Shown piece by piece: positions 63,001-63,962 of a DNA stretch of 64,000 nt (position 1 is its first letter; each line of letters starts with the position of its first letter). Made by a program: the position numbers and the translations under genes. This DNA is from Blastomussa wellsi (lineage: Eukaryota; Cnidaria; Anthozoa; Scleractinia; Plerogyridae): NCBI GenBank assembly GCA_947652115.1, contig OX393561.1, forward strand, positions 1,865,318-1,929,317, read 5' to 3'. A model generated the notes under the pieces. It was given only the letters and a program-made list of their open reading frames with translations, searched no databases and was not told the origin of the DNA.

Positions 63001-63962
63001 AAATCCGGGGCATGCTGGAGCAGTCGGGCCTGGTGTAGTTGGAGGAGGAGCTGTTGGGATCGGCCCAGTGTACGATCGGCAAAACGTTGTCATGGACAAG
63101 TCATCAATGGAAATATCTCCTTGGTAGCTATCACCACGGACACTTTCAATGATAACCTAAAATGAGAAAAAATTATATGTCAAACTTGATGTTACAGTAA
63201 ACTACAAATGACAAAAAGTTAACTTGCAATAACTTTCATTATTTACGTTTATAGGTCTTTTTGTTGCTGTATTTAGCTACTGGTCATGATGAAGGAAAGA
63301 ATGAAGGCAGGTAGATAGGCAGGAAGAAAGAAAGCAAGTAAGGGAGGGAGGGGAGGGAGGGATAACAAACAATATTCATACCTGGAAGGGTACAGTACTC
63401 TGAAGGGTAACCTCTACACGACCCCAGAAGTTGCCGACATTGCCCGATCTTGAGTACAAACGAGTCTCAGCACAACCATTACATGGTCGAGTGTACACAT
63501 TTAATGAGCCAATATCAGATCCAAACATGTGGAAGTAGAATCGCAGCTTGCAAGATGTATCACCTTGAGGTAAAGCGCTGATAAAACCACTGGCCAGACG
63601 AGCCTTGTCACCCTTTTGACGCGGCCAAGAAGCTTCTGAGTACAAGTAATATCCTGAAGAGCAAAACAGAAGAGCCCAGGAACAGAACGTCAGTATACGG
63701 ACCCAATGAAAAATTAATGTAGTTCTAACTTCAAGGTAGCCTACATGCATCCGTAACACGAAGACAGGAAATTGAATGAGTAAAACCAAACAGCCTGACA
63801 TGCTAAGATGATTAGAGTAACTCATTACCAGCTGAAGTGCCTAAGGTGTGGTCAAACATGGGTCCTGTGTCATATGAAGCCGTTGATCCTTGGTTTCTGG
63901 TCCAGTCAAAATCATCATCAGGTAATTGAGTCCATTGACATAAGGATCGCTCAAAAGAACAT
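7665..63962 (-). CDS. Giant MAM/LDLa/EGF single-pass receptor-like protein (63 exons, 5' incomplete)
   Basis: Likely a type I membrane protein with a huge adhesive ectodomain. I assembled 63 minus-strand exons; all have AG/GT borders and matching phases, giving 4,224 visible residues plus stop. Order: 17 MAM domains, most separated by LDLa repeats; a 19-cysteine domain before MAM 17; two LDLa; four EGF-type composites; a transmembrane helix; a tail with NPVY and NPLY. MAM domains mediate homophilic adhesion and LDLa repeats bind calcium and ligands in known families. From memory, the architecture resembles coral skeletal-matrix proteins called MAM and LDL-receptor class A domain-containing proteins. 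The signal peptide and first exons lie beyond 64000. Intron content is repeat-rich but no exon is broken. Exon joins are inferred from sequence, not transcripts; alternative splicing is possible since many exons are multiples of three. Confidence 0.92.
7803..8013. mobile_element. MITE with TTACAG...CTGTAA ends
   Basis: Left TTACAGCCTTGCTAAGAACA; right GTGTTCACGGTTTTCTTAGC to CTGTAA. The interior matches 60330-60554 in reverse orientation (GACCAATCGCAGCAAAGTTC). It lies 58 bases from the acceptor of the last exon. Confidence 0.68.
8068..8300 (+). mobile_element. tRNA-derived SINE, family A
   Basis: Box A remnant TGGCGCAGCTTTCAG at 8073 and box B GGTTCGATATCC at 8116-8127; shared body TATGTGGGTCACG, TTCTCGTCCTTGCCCCGAGC. 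It lies in the last intron of the large gene, in antisense to it. Confidence 0.72.
8345..8822 (+). mobile_element. 3' end of a LINE (CR1/RTE-like), decayed
   Basis: Frameshifted remnants LGPQLVKN and [16 protein letters not shown] suggest a LINE C-terminus. The UTR (CCTACTACGTTGCCAACCTC) is shared with 41262-41542 and ends in GAATTGAATTG. It lies in the intron between exons 62 and 63. Confidence 0.55.
9117..9155 (+). repeat. Microsatellite CCCTTCCTCTCT x3
   Basis: Three copies of a 12-base pyrimidine-rich unit about 20 bases from the donor of exon 61, in the intron. Confidence 0.85.
9565..10220 (-). CDS. Juxtamembrane stalk and transmembrane helix (exons 59-60)
   Basis: Exon 59 (10161-10220) is a 20-residue Pro/Gly/Lys/Ser stalk ([20 protein letters not shown]). 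Exon 60 (9565-9649) encodes a single hydrophobic helix, [20 protein letters not shown], then a YFIMKSKK stop-transfer end. With the ectodomain upstream and a soluble tail downstream this makes a type I single-pass topology. The helix has a small-residue GxxxA-like face (GVGVAAG) that could support dimerisation; that last point is inference. Confidence 0.93.
10546..11091. repeat. 546-bp duplicated block, copy 1 (contains exon 58)
   Basis: Matches 12763-13308 base for base with a constant offset of 2217 and about ten substitutions by eye, no indels. Contains exon 58 whole, plus about 190 bases of intron on each side. Confidence 0.93.
10733..11338 (-). CDS. EGF-type composite repeat 4 (exons 57-58)
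   Basis: Exons 11269-11338 (70 bases, too short for ORF finding) and 10733-10893. Exon 57 was found because the phases of exons 56 and 58 require a 1-to-2 exon between them; it reads [18 protein letters not shown] and SCK. Exon 58: [37 protein letters not shown] and IIDLCGG, differing from exon 54 at a few residues only. The last ectodomain module before the stalk. Confidence 0.91.
11805..12734 (-). CDS. EGF-type composite repeat 3 (exons 55-56)
   Basis: Exons 12665-12734 (70 bases) and 11805-11980. Opening [19 protein letters not shown]; second exon [18 protein letters not shown], then [22 protein letters not shown] and IEYNCGG. This second exon is longer (176 bases) than those of repeats 2 and 4 (161 bases) and diverged from them. 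The repeat therefore did not take part in the recent homogenisation that links its two neighbours. A SINE and poly-C lie in its intron. Confidence 0.92.
12014..12240 (-). mobile_element. SINE, family B, 5' end decayed
   Basis: Shares with 21712-21958 the blocks CTCCGGTTTCTGTAGCATGA, AGGAGTATTTCT, GGATGGGATGCTAGTCCATC, TACCCATTTATAC and GTCTCTTGCCC-like. The tRNA-like part is not recognisable here. A poly-C run at 12117-12126 lies within it. It lies in the intron between exons 55 and 56. Confidence 0.62.
12763..13308. repeat. 546-bp duplicated block, copy 2 (contains exon 54)
   Basis: Partner of 10546-11091. The boundaries fall in introns, at TCACAAGTGCAGCAAG on one side and GGTTCAAATAC on the other. 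The neighbouring small EGF exons (53 and 57) are outside the block. Confidence 0.93.
12950..14608 (-). CDS. EGF-type composite repeat 2 (exons 53-54)
   Basis: Exons 14542-14608 (67 bases) and 12950-13110. Opening [18 protein letters not shown] and SCK, then [13 protein letters not shown], the six-cysteine EGF end. The added part reads [24 protein letters not shown] and ITDLCGG. Exon 54 lies inside a 546-bp block nearly identical to the one containing exon 58. The phase pattern 1-2-1 is the same for all four composite repeats. Confidence 0.93.
13824..14108. mobile_element. MITE-like repeat with CAGGGTTCGTAC ends
   Basis: Starts CAGGGTTCGTACG and ends GTACGAAACCTG, inverses of 12 bases with one mismatch. 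The interior has repeated TTCCATGACTT / TTTTCCATGACC units. The 8-bp flanks differ, so no target duplication is claimed. It lies in the intron between exons 53 and 54. Confidence 0.58.
14793..15593 (+). CDS. LINE ORF1 protein (L1 ORF1p / transposase-22-like)
   Basis: 266 residues, uninterrupted. A charged N-terminus is followed by a heptad-rich coiled coil (about 27-105). Then comes the start of an RNA-recognition-like domain marked [16 protein letters not shown], and a basic C-terminal region. This layout is that of L1-type ORF1 proteins, which trimerise and coat the element RNA. The ORF is intact although ORF2 is not. Other hosts' elements of this clade have the same two-ORF plan. Confidence 0.82.
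   Translation: MPNEKRARQETSLSSEDGIPSPSHEADAILESIHEKLKKLDVLEQINGRLLTIENTVGDMERGLNSMTADLQKVKTDLDLKADKATVEELKDEIEELQNRSRRNNLVFYNIPEKAEGSDCISFIQDFISEHMGLETICGHVELERAHRTPSKMPSASEKRPRPVHVAFLRYTDKMKILRNAAARLKDNPLNGNVIGISEDFAKRTQRRRQELVPYKKFLKKKLGDGRKVYIAYPAILKYVDVNGRHKTVGTKELAKLRHEMEEAEN
15822..19779 (+). pseudogene. LINE ORF2 (endonuclease-reverse transcriptase), broken
   Basis: Three open segments. 15822-16337: endonuclease start with Asn10, QET at 38-40, NIYAP at 109-113 and GGDFN at 141-145. About 16335-18141: endonuclease end (HCDHSLV) and reverse transcriptase ([35 protein letters not shown]). 18672-19779: C-terminal region. The first break is a frameshift at an overlap. The second is a MITE insertion whose first bases complete a TAG stop; the frame agrees on both sides once insert and duplication are discounted. 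The end at 19779 lacks the expected cysteine-rich tail, so a deletion is likely. Confidence 0.85.
18142..18671. mobile_element. Harbinger-like MITE inserted in the LINE (530 bp)
   Basis: Long terminal inverted repeats beginning GGCCCCATTTATATGGTCTC at one end and mirrored at the other. It is flanked by TTA at 18139-18141 and 18672-18674, the 3-bp duplication typical of PIF/Harbinger elements. No transposase ORF inside. Internal GTTGTCTCG and TACCCGAG motifs recur in both orientations. Confidence 0.85.
20309..21231 (-). CDS. EGF-type composite repeat 1 (exons 51-52)
   Basis: Exons 21165-21231 (67 bases) and 20309-20481. The first encodes an EGF opening, [16 protein letters not shown], and DC; the second finishes the EGF ([13 protein letters not shown]). 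It then adds about 40 residues with more cysteines ([27 protein letters not shown]). Spacing of the added part resembles an LDLa repeat without its acidic calcium ligands. The intron before the next repeat is the one invaded by the LINE. Confidence 0.9.
21575..21690 (+). mobile_element. Partial copy of TTAA MITE family 1
   Basis: Starts GAGTTACGTCACAATATTTT and carries the family body (ATTACCCTTAAAATG, AATAATAGTTTACCAAGGA). The right end is missing. It lies in the intron between exons 50 and 51. Confidence 0.6.
21712..21958 (-). mobile_element. tRNA-derived SINE, family B
   Basis: On the minus strand a tRNA-like head (GGTTAGTGCACTCGTCTCC with box B GGTTCGAGCCC) is followed by a conserved central block, including TATAAATGGGTACCGGCG and GATGGACTAGCATCCCATCC. 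It ends 10 bases from the donor of exon 50, so transcription of the gene runs in the same direction as the SINE. Confidence 0.72.
21968..22719 (-). CDS. Tandem LDLa repeats 14 and 15 (exons 49-50)
   Basis: Exons 22591-22719 and 21968-22087, one LDLa repeat each. Both have the six cysteines and the calcium-binding end: [17 protein letters not shown] with [14 protein letters not shown], and [17 protein letters not shown] with [11 protein letters not shown]. Both exons are symmetric (phase 1 in and out), the classic arrangement for shuffling and skipping LDLa exons. They separate the MAM array from the EGF-type stalk. A tRNA-derived SINE abuts the donor side of exon 50. Confidence 0.94.
22294..22384 (+). 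repeat. Interspersed repeat shared with 4890-4985
   Basis: TTTTCTATGAACGAATAGCG and its near inverse CGCTCATAGAAAACG frame the copy, then GAGTAGTCTAATTGTT. It lies in the intron between exons 49 and 50. Confidence 0.45.
23240..25394 (-). CDS. MAM domain 17 (rest of exon 46, exons 47-48)
   Basis: Exon 46 (25210-25497) continues after a [14 protein letters not shown] linker into [22 protein letters not shown] and TGPRYDHT. Exons 47 (24349-24527) and 48 (23240-23411) give [33 protein letters not shown] (YHM is YFM), [12 protein letters not shown], and a closing [12 protein letters not shown] in which the usual GY(Q/K)GD is lost. The last MAM of the array and one of the most diverged; an LDLa pair follows. 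The intron between exons 47 and 48 holds two different TTAA-flanked MITEs back to back. Confidence 0.9.
23587..23815 (-). mobile_element. TTAA MITE family 1 copy
   Basis: Right end CGTGACGTAG followed by TTAA (23816-23819); the left flank is decayed to TTTA. Body matches the other copies in reverse orientation (CCATCCTTGTTCCT, TTAGTATCACC). It shares its intron (exons 47-48) with a family 2 copy only about 60 bases away. Confidence 0.72.
23879..24260. mobile_element. TTAA MITE family 2 copy (382 bp)
   Basis: Terminal inverted repeats AAGCACTGTCACG and CGTGACAGTGCTCCT, flanked by TTAA at 23875-23878 and 24261-24264. The interior shares CCACTTCCATCCTTG with the copy at 51472. No coding capacity. 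Confidence 0.8.
24700..24785 (-). mobile_element. 3' tail of the same non-LTR retrotransposon family
   Basis: Reverse-complement match to 1-95 (shared CCCCAATTAGTACG core and ACTCAAATAA tail). It lies in the intron between exons 46 and 47 of the large gene. An AAATC-type simple repeat follows at 24778-24822. Confidence 0.55.
25395..27026 (-). CDS. Cysteine-rich WHVC-motif domain (exons 44, 45 and start of 46)
   Basis: About 200 residues that match neither MAM, LDLa nor EGF. Exons 26742-27026, 26121-26322 and the 5' part of 25210-25497. I count 19 cysteines. Landmarks: [82 protein letters not shown], and a closing [11 protein letters not shown] with GGIMCC. Phases on both sides match the flanking MAM exons, so it is part of the protein. 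The CxxGWHVCG and GGxxCC landmarks suggest a folded secreted module. I have a vague recollection of similar WHVC segments in other extracellular proteins but cannot name a family. Function unknown. Confidence 0.85.
25932..26060 (+). mobile_element. 5'-truncated SINE, family A
   Basis: Starts just before box B (GGTTCGATTCC, 25938-25948) and keeps the body GTGTGGGTTGAGTTTATTG, GGTTCTCGTCCTTGCTCCGA. Box A is missing. It lies in the intron between exons 45 and 46. Confidence 0.68.
26583..26684. mobile_element. Short MITE with TTAACCCTTTA ends
   Basis: Ends ATTAACCCTTTACTCG and TTAAAGGGTTAA are inverses of about 11 bases; 100 bp in all. It lies in the intron between exons 44 and 45, about 60 bases from exon 44. 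Confidence 0.5.
27294..27427. mobile_element. MITE pair member, GGTTCATTA ends
   Basis: Starts GGGTTCATTACG and ends CTAAATGAACCT, imperfect inverses. The interior (AAAACAGC, GGCTAAGTCTCGTTCACAAC) matches the element at 46443-46615. Confidence 0.55.
27474..28610 (-). CDS. MAM domain 16 (exons 42-43)
   Basis: Exons 28461-28610 and 27474-27793. Exon 42: [22 protein letters not shown] (DFDW replaced) and [10 protein letters not shown]. Exon 43 is another fused exon, with core and closing together: [31 protein letters not shown] and [15 protein letters not shown]. It ends in phase 0 and leads directly into the 19-cysteine domain, with no LDLa between them. Confidence 0.91.
27912..28175. mobile_element. 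Diverged relative of the Harbinger-like MITE
   Basis: Shares with 18142-18671 the blocks GGTAACCCTGG, CAACTTTTTCTCATATAAAC and TTTGGCTCG-like. It contains a run of over 20 G at 28107-28128, probably slippage of a GGGG site. Ends are blurred, so limits are approximate. It lies in the intron between exons 42 and 43. Confidence 0.5.
28845..29000 (+). mobile_element. Degenerate SINE, family A
   Basis: Box B as GGTTTGATTCC (28859-28869), then TTCGCGTCCTTGCTATGAGG and TTTTCTCACATTTTCC. It is more diverged than the other copies and lies in the intron between exons 41 and 42. Confidence 0.55.
29054..29275 (-). mobile_element. TTAA MITE family 1 copy
   Basis: TTAA at 29050-29053 and 29276-29279 flank ends AAGAGCTACGTCACGG and CACCTAGCTCCT. 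Body as in the copies at 23587 and 48626, same orientation. Confidence 0.8.
29540..29851 (+). mobile_element. LINE 3' UTR fragment with TTG tail
   Basis: AT-rich UTR-like sequence ending GAGAAATAAAGCTGTTGTTG. Within it, AACTGGCAACCTGG at 29699 and CAGGTTGCCAGTT at 29738 form a small stem. It lies in the intron between exons 41 and 42. Confidence 0.48.
29909..30880 (-). CDS. MAM domain 15, degenerate opening (second half of exon 40, exon 41)
   Basis: Exon 40 (30525-31250, 726 bases, the longest in the gene) continues without an intron into a second MAM domain. Exon 41 is 29909-30169. The opening is unusual: [16 protein letters not shown] lacks the normal first-cysteine spacing, but TGPSYDHT is kept. 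The core reads [16 protein letters not shown] and [16 protein letters not shown]. Exon 41 gives [12 protein letters not shown] and [15 protein letters not shown], ending with CKEKFDKC instead of an LDLa. For exon 41 I used the acceptor at 30170-30171, because the nearer AG would bring an in-frame stop. Confidence 0.86.
30323..30394 (+). ncRNA. tRNA-like sequence with paired acceptor ends, probably a pseudogene
   Basis: GGCTTCA at the start pairs perfectly with TGAAGCC at the end, 72 bases in all. TAGCTTAGTTGGGAGAGC looks like box A and D-arm, and GGTTCGAATCC is a perfect box B. The T-stem pairs badly and the anticodon stem has a mismatch, so I favour a tRNA pseudogene or SINE head. It lies in the intron between exons 40 and 41. 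Confidence 0.45.
30880..32129 (-). CDS. LDLa 13 and MAM domain 14 (exon 39 and first half of exon 40)
   Basis: Exon 39 is 31805-32129; exon 40 (30525-31250) is shared with the next domain. Exon 39: [12 protein letters not shown] linker, LDLa ([28 protein letters not shown]), a second Pro-rich linker ([12 protein letters not shown]), then [15 protein letters not shown] and MKWTRNSG. Exon 40 supplies the core ([33 protein letters not shown], where YHM is YSM) and the closing [15 protein letters not shown], then a [10 protein letters not shown] linker. The left boundary given is the approximate domain limit inside exon 40. Confidence 0.87.
31297..31442. mobile_element. MITE with GCCATTTCCGAGTTC ends
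   Basis: Ends GCCATTTCCGAGTTC and GAACTCGGAAATGGC are perfect inverses over 15 bases. The body (AGTGCGAAA, AGGGAAAAGGGAACTCGG) recurs at 33649-33809. It lies in the intron between exons 39 and 40. Confidence 0.72.
32130..32849. other. Intron (exons 38-39), AT-rich, nothing recognised
   Basis: Includes a TA dinucleotide run near 32517-32531 and an A-tract at 32264-32275. No repeat copy shared with the rest of the window was found. Confidence 0.5.
32850..35047 (-). CDS. LDLa 12 (end) and MAM domain 13 (exons 36-38)
   Basis: Exons 34837-35047, 34023-34259 and 32850-32998. Exon 36: [30 protein letters not shown] (TDE instead of SDE), then [14 protein letters not shown] and DDFNWLRG. Exon 37: [17 protein letters not shown], then [12 protein letters not shown] and [18 protein letters not shown] (the HM pair is NM). 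Exon 38: [28 protein letters not shown] and AGCYL. The GDIAIDD signature is altered to TDIALDD. The donor of exon 38 (GTATTG) was chosen because it alone keeps phase with exon 39. Confidence 0.88.
33204..33315. repeat. Short inverted-repeat element
   Basis: Ends AACAATTATCCTGC and GCAGGATAATTGCTT are near inverses. It is similar in style to 39555-39659 (AATTATTCC / GGAATAATTG ends), possibly a distant relative. It lies in the intron between exons 37 and 38. Confidence 0.48.
33649..33809. mobile_element. MITE with GCCATTTCCGAGTTC ends
   Basis: Second copy of the element at 31297-31442, with right end GAACTCGGAAATAGC (one mismatch) and an internal ATTTTCATATGAA-type duplication. It lies in the intron between exons 37 and 38. 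Confidence 0.72.
35259..37816 (-). CDS. LDLa 11, MAM domain 12, start of LDLa 12 (exons 33-35)
   Basis: Exons 37512-37816, 36664-36867 and 35259-35423. Exon 33: linker, LDLa ([28 protein letters not shown]) and MAM opening [13 protein letters not shown] with NFNWRRKNG and [10 protein letters not shown]. Exon 34: [18 protein letters not shown] and [17 protein letters not shown]. Exon 35: [27 protein letters not shown] and NCTQNE, the beginning of LDLa 12. All three introns are in phase 0, unlike most of the array. The intron between exons 34 and 35 carries a 132-bp tandem repeat. Confidence 0.92.
35506..35684 (+). mobile_element. TTAA MITE family 1 copy
   Basis: TTAA at 35502-35505 and 35685-35688. 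Ends AGGATCTACGTCACG and GATGACGTAGCTACT. It is a shorter copy (179 bp) with the central part deleted. Confidence 0.8.
35775..35878 (-). mobile_element. Truncated SINE, family A
   Basis: Reverse complement reads CGTATGTGGGTTGAGTTTGT, TTCTCGTCCTTGCTCTGAGG and TTTTCTCCGG, the family body. It sits in the intron between exons 34 and 35, close to a TTAA-flanked MITE. Confidence 0.6.
36239..36612. repeat. 132-bp tandem repeat, almost 3 copies
   Basis: TTGAGACAAGTAGTATTTCC recurs at 36239, 36371 and 36503. The unit length is a multiple of three, so a chance open frame of 165 codons with repeated residues runs through it on the minus strand. It lies in the intron between exons 34 and 35, 52 bases from exon 34. 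Confidence 0.92.
38057..38831. mobile_element. 775-bp non-autonomous DNA transposon
   Basis: Ends GGACCTTTAGCAATGATGAC and the mirrored GTCATCATTGCTAAAGGTCC, exact inverses over at least 28 bases. Flanking 8-mers are similar but not identical (GTTAAAAC, CTAAAAGC), so a target duplication is only possible. No transposase ORF. It lies in the intron between exons 32 and 33. Confidence 0.68.
38943..40473 (-). CDS. LDLa 10 (end) and MAM domain 11 (exons 31-32)
   Basis: Exons 40229-40473 and 38943-39320. Exon 31: [27 protein letters not shown], then [24 protein letters not shown] and TGPSFDHTT. Exon 32 is a fused exon of 378 bases that carries the MAM core and closing together ([50 protein letters not shown]). 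The intron that elsewhere follows the FQ residues is missing. A short CQICKDC segment follows the domain. Confidence 0.92.
39555..39659. repeat. Nested palindromic repeat
   Basis: Outer inverted ends CAATTATTCCTCG and CGAGAGGAATAATTGC enclose GAGCCCGATTGGGCTC and CAATAGCCC/GGGCTATTG palindromes. It is the left part of a longer repeat that may run to about 39865. It lies in the intron between exons 31 and 32. Confidence 0.55.
40666..40899 (+). mobile_element. TTAA MITE family 1 copy
   Basis: TTAA at 40662-40665 and 40900-40903. Ends AGGAGCTACGTCACG and ATGACGTAGTGCCT. 234 bp, a good representative of the family. It lies in the intron between exons 30 and 31. Confidence 0.82.
41113..42974 (-). 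CDS. LDLa 9 (end), MAM domain 10, start of LDLa 10 (exons 28-30)
   Basis: Exons 42770-42974, 41831-42099 and 41113-41231. Exon 28: [17 protein letters not shown] then [14 protein letters not shown]; the DFDW motif is absent and an Arg/Ala-rich stretch ([11 protein letters not shown]) lies in its place, before [10 protein letters not shown]. Exon 29: [17 protein letters not shown] and [17 protein letters not shown]. Exon 30: [15 protein letters not shown] and the first LDLa cysteine region (KKCTGDQFQ). Divergent but recognisable, with all exon phases intact. Confidence 0.9.
41262..41542 (+). mobile_element. LINE 3' UTR fragment
   Basis: Shares TTTTTGGCCT, TCATCTAGCTCTCATAACC-like and CCTACTACGTTGCCAGCCTC with 8345-8822, and ends in a TGTTGTTGTTG simple repeat after AATAAAAA. 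It lies in the intron between exons 29 and 30. Confidence 0.58.
42465..42486 (+). repeat. Microsatellite GATAA
   Basis: About four tandem GATAA units (AGATAAGATAAGATAAGATA). It lies in the intron between exons 28 and 29. Confidence 0.8.
43384..44623 (-). CDS. MAM domain 9 and first part of LDLa 9 (exons 25-27)
   Basis: Exons 44534-44623, 43733-44058 and 43384-43602. Exon 25 is only 90 bases ([22 protein letters not shown]). Exon 26 carries the rest of the opening and the core together ([44 protein letters not shown]); its donor GTTTTA is weak but in phase. Exon 27: [15 protein letters not shown], a Pro-rich linker ([15 protein letters not shown]) and the first LDLa cysteines ([16 protein letters not shown]). 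The extra residues between the cysteines make this LDLa slightly longer than usual. Confidence 0.91.
44119..44298. mobile_element. hAT-like MITE with 8-bp target duplication
   Basis: Ends CATAGGCTTAC and GTACGCCTATG are inverses with one mismatch. CTAGTGGG is repeated exactly at 44111-44118 and 44299-44306. An 8-bp duplication is typical of hAT elements. 180 bp, no ORF; it lies in the intron between exons 25 and 26. Confidence 0.78.
45179..46914 (-). CDS. MAM domain 8 and LDLa 8 (exons 22-24)
   Basis: Exons 46697-46914, 46084-46276 and 45179-45364. The intron pattern differs here: exon 22 runs without a break from the MAM opening ([31 protein letters not shown]) into the core ([18 protein letters not shown]). 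The next intron instead falls just before [17 protein letters not shown]. Exon 24: [18 protein letters not shown] then LDLa 8 ([29 protein letters not shown]). An intron was apparently lost at one site and gained or retained at another relative to its neighbours. Confidence 0.92.
45678..46012. mobile_element. TTAA MITE family 2 copy
   Basis: Starts AGGGGCACTGTCACGAG and ends AAAGTGGCCCC, flanked by TTAA at 45674-45677 and 46013-46016. It lies in the intron between exons 23 and 24. Confidence 0.7.
46443..46615. mobile_element. MITE pair member, GAGGTTTCATTAAG ends
   Basis: Starts GAGGTTTCATTAAG and ends CTTAATGAACCTC, inverted ends of about 12 bases; shares CTAGTCTCGTTCACAACCGG with 27294-27427. 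It lies in the intron between exons 22 and 23. Confidence 0.58.
47348..49277 (-). CDS. LDLa 6 (end), MAM domain 7, LDLa 7 (exons 19-21)
   Basis: Exons 49042-49277, 48161-48427 and 47348-47599. Exon 19: [28 protein letters not shown], then [23 protein letters not shown] and [10 protein letters not shown]. Exon 20: [17 protein letters not shown] and [19 protein letters not shown], ending after the AVIE strand, so the intron sits four codons later than in sister copies. Exon 21: [15 protein letters not shown], a Ser/Thr/Pro linker, and LDLa 7 ([26 protein letters not shown]). The intron between exons 20 and 21 contains the 230-bp hairpin at 47806-48035. Confidence 0.93.
47806..48035. repeat. 230-bp near-perfect hairpin
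   Basis: The left arm from TATAACAATATAATTTGG and the right arm ending CCAAATTATATTGTTATA pair almost throughout. The tip is GACGTTTCGAGCGTTAGCCC, with GTTAGCCCTTCGTCGGAG doubled. It lies in the intron between exons 20 and 21. The AT palindrome at the base could be part of the element or an extended target. Confidence 0.8.
48626..48862 (-). mobile_element. TTAA MITE family 1 copy
   Basis: TTAA at 48622-48625 and 48863-48866. Ends GGAGCCACGTCACGG and CGTGATGTAGCTTCC. It lies in the intron between exons 19 and 20. Confidence 0.82.
49283..49662 (+). mobile_element. 3' end of a CR1/L2-type LINE
   Basis: A frame from about 49300 to 49614 reads [49 protein letters not shown]. This is the typical C-terminus of CR1/L2-group reverse transcriptase ORFs. 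A short UTR and an ATTGT-type tail follow. 5'-truncated; it starts within 10 bases of the acceptor of exon 19 and lies antisense to the gene. Confidence 0.75.
50042..50253. mobile_element. Long-inverted-repeat MITE with 11-bp direct repeats
   Basis: Inverted arms of about 50 bases from GACTGTTCACAGTCTCCTAT to its mirror. CGGTTTGGCTT is repeated exactly at 50031-50041 and 50254-50264. The arm itself contains CTGTTCACAG, a small palindrome. Long arms with 9-11-bp duplications suggest a Mutator-like origin. It lies in the intron between exons 18 and 19. Confidence 0.72.
50280..52780 (-). CDS. LDLa 5, MAM domain 6, first part of LDLa 6 (exons 16-18)
   Basis: Exons 52505-52780, 51862-52071 and 50280-50466. 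Exon 16 has a Pro/Thr linker, an LDLa with an enlarged first loop ([29 protein letters not shown]) and the MAM opening [12 protein letters not shown] with NFDWRRHKG. Exon 17 carries [18 protein letters not shown] and [17 protein letters not shown]; its donor is GTTTGT. Exon 18 begins GNQGNQWYS, continues [15 protein letters not shown] (Ser replaces the usual second Asp) and ends inside the next LDLa ([13 protein letters not shown]). Confidence 0.91.
50837..51054. repeat. Repeated palindrome TTTCTATCGAGTTATAGAAA, three copies
   Basis: The near-palindrome occurs at about 50843, 50937 (reverse form) and 51030. Between the first two, GAACGAGAAATGC and AGCTTTTT tracts add more inverted symmetry. 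Probably a MITE with one extra end. It lies in the intron between exons 17 and 18. Confidence 0.55.
51472..51846. mobile_element. TTAA MITE family 2 copy
   Basis: Starts AGGGACACTGTCATGCC after TTAA (51468-51471) and ends GGCGTGACAGTATCCCT, where the right flank is decayed (TATAA). It lies in the intron between exons 17 and 18, immediately beside the exon 17 donor. Confidence 0.72.
52836..53025. mobile_element. MITE with 6-bp target duplication CTTAAT
   Basis: Ends GCAACCCTCCAAGTT and AACTTGGAGGGTTGC are exact inverses over 15 bases. CTTAAT flanks both sides (52830-52835, 53026-53031). 190 bp; the interior holds a degenerate GGCGACTAAA/CTGGCGACC motif. It lies in the intron between exons 15 and 16. 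Confidence 0.78.
53300..54656 (-). CDS. MAM domain 5 (exons 13-15)
   Basis: Exons 54523-54656, 54128-54387 and 53300-53399. Opening [31 protein letters not shown]; core [18 protein letters not shown] and [18 protein letters not shown] with the [12 protein letters not shown] strand; closing [15 protein letters not shown]. This copy is close to what a consensus of the array would look like. Exon 15 is short (100 bases) and ends straight into the linker that opens exon 16. Confidence 0.94.
53680..53891 (+). mobile_element. TTAA MITE family 1 copy
   Basis: TTAA at 53676-53679 and 53892-53895. Ends CGGAGCTACGTCACG and AAATAGCTCCC. It lies in the intron between exons 14 and 15. Confidence 0.82.
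55045..56629 (-). CDS. LDLa 3 (end), MAM domain 4, LDLa 4 (exons 10-12)
   Basis: Exons 56400-56629, 55485-55744 and 55045-55271. Exon 10: [19 protein letters not shown] with SDKSDEANC, then [22 protein letters not shown] and TGPSTDHT. Its donor is GTTTTG, a weak match to consensus, but the phase to exon 11 is correct. Exon 11: [18 protein letters not shown] and [19 protein letters not shown]. Exon 12: [15 protein letters not shown] followed by a whole LDLa ([30 protein letters not shown]), where the usual SDE is SEE. The MAM core lacks the PRK motif seen in most other copies. Confidence 0.92.
56742..57483. repeat. 75-bp minisatellite, about 10 copies
   Basis: GGGATAAATGAATTT recurs at 56742, 56817, 56892, 56967, 57042, 57117, 57192, 57267, 57342 and 57417, a strict 75-base period with few substitutions. 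Each unit holds AATTAACGTTAA and AAGTGACTTTACAAGTAGTC. It lies in the intron between exons 9 and 10. Confidence 0.93.
57928..59480 (-). CDS. LDLa 2 (end), MAM domain 3, start of LDLa 3 (exons 7-9)
   Basis: Exons 59285-59480, 58640-58858 and 57928-58147. Exon 7 finishes the LDLa ([19 protein letters not shown]) and opens the MAM ([32 protein letters not shown]). Exon 8 holds [18 protein letters not shown] and [16 protein letters not shown]. Exon 9 starts at the GEQGDIWRR segment, one strand earlier than in most copies, and continues [15 protein letters not shown], a Thr/Pro linker and the first LDLa cysteine. It ends in phase 2, and the next exon supplies the base that completes the codon. Confidence 0.93.
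58352..58535. mobile_element. MITE-like repeat with TTAGGGGGT ends
   Basis: Starts TTAGGGGGTAATAATAATAA and ends GTAATCACCCCCTAA. The interior has TTTCAGCCCGGGC twice. A short AAT simple repeat lies at the left end. It lies in the intron between exons 8 and 9. Confidence 0.5.
59918..62282 (-). CDS. MAM domain 2 and first half of LDLa 2 (exons 4-6)
   Basis: Exons 62145-62282, 60763-61023 and 59918-60072. Opening [16 protein letters not shown], then KWDRNKG and TGPSVDN (the usual DHT is replaced). Core: [11 protein letters not shown] type variant with [16 protein letters not shown]; closing: [15 protein letters not shown]. Exon 6 ends inside an LDLa repeat ([13 protein letters not shown]) that is finished in the next exon. 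This is one of the more divergent MAM copies: the exon 4/5 junction makes a Cys codon where the others have Gly, and it carries a different loop in the core. The large intron 61024-62144 lies inside it. Confidence 0.88.
60330..60554. mobile_element. MITE with TTACAG...CTGTAA ends
   Basis: Near-perfect inverted ends of about 35 bases, TTACAGTCTTTTCCGTAAAA and the mirrored TTTTACGGGAAAGACTGTAA, 225 bp overall. It is a better preserved relative of the copy at 7803-8013. It lies in the intron between exons 5 and 6. Confidence 0.75.
61024..62144. other. Long intron (exons 4-5), nothing recognised
   Basis: 1.1 kb without a repeat family that recurs in this window. It contains GGTACCCACGGTAAC and a GCGCGCGC-like patch near 61515-61560, but no clear element. 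Confidence 0.5.
62907..63962 (-). CDS. MAM domain 1 plus LDLa repeat 1 (exons 1-3)
   Basis: Exons 63829-63962, 63382-63653 and 62907-63156. Exon 1 carries the MAM opening ([20 protein letters not shown], then TGPMFDHT). Exon 2 carries the core ([36 protein letters not shown]). Exon 3 completes the domain with [15 protein letters not shown], then a Pro/Thr linker and a full six-cysteine LDLa repeat ending [13 protein letters not shown] pair of extra cysteines (RPCNGCAE) lies in the core, which most other copies lack. Exon 1 begins with the last base of a split codon, so at least one exon lies upstream, outside the window. Confidence 0.93.
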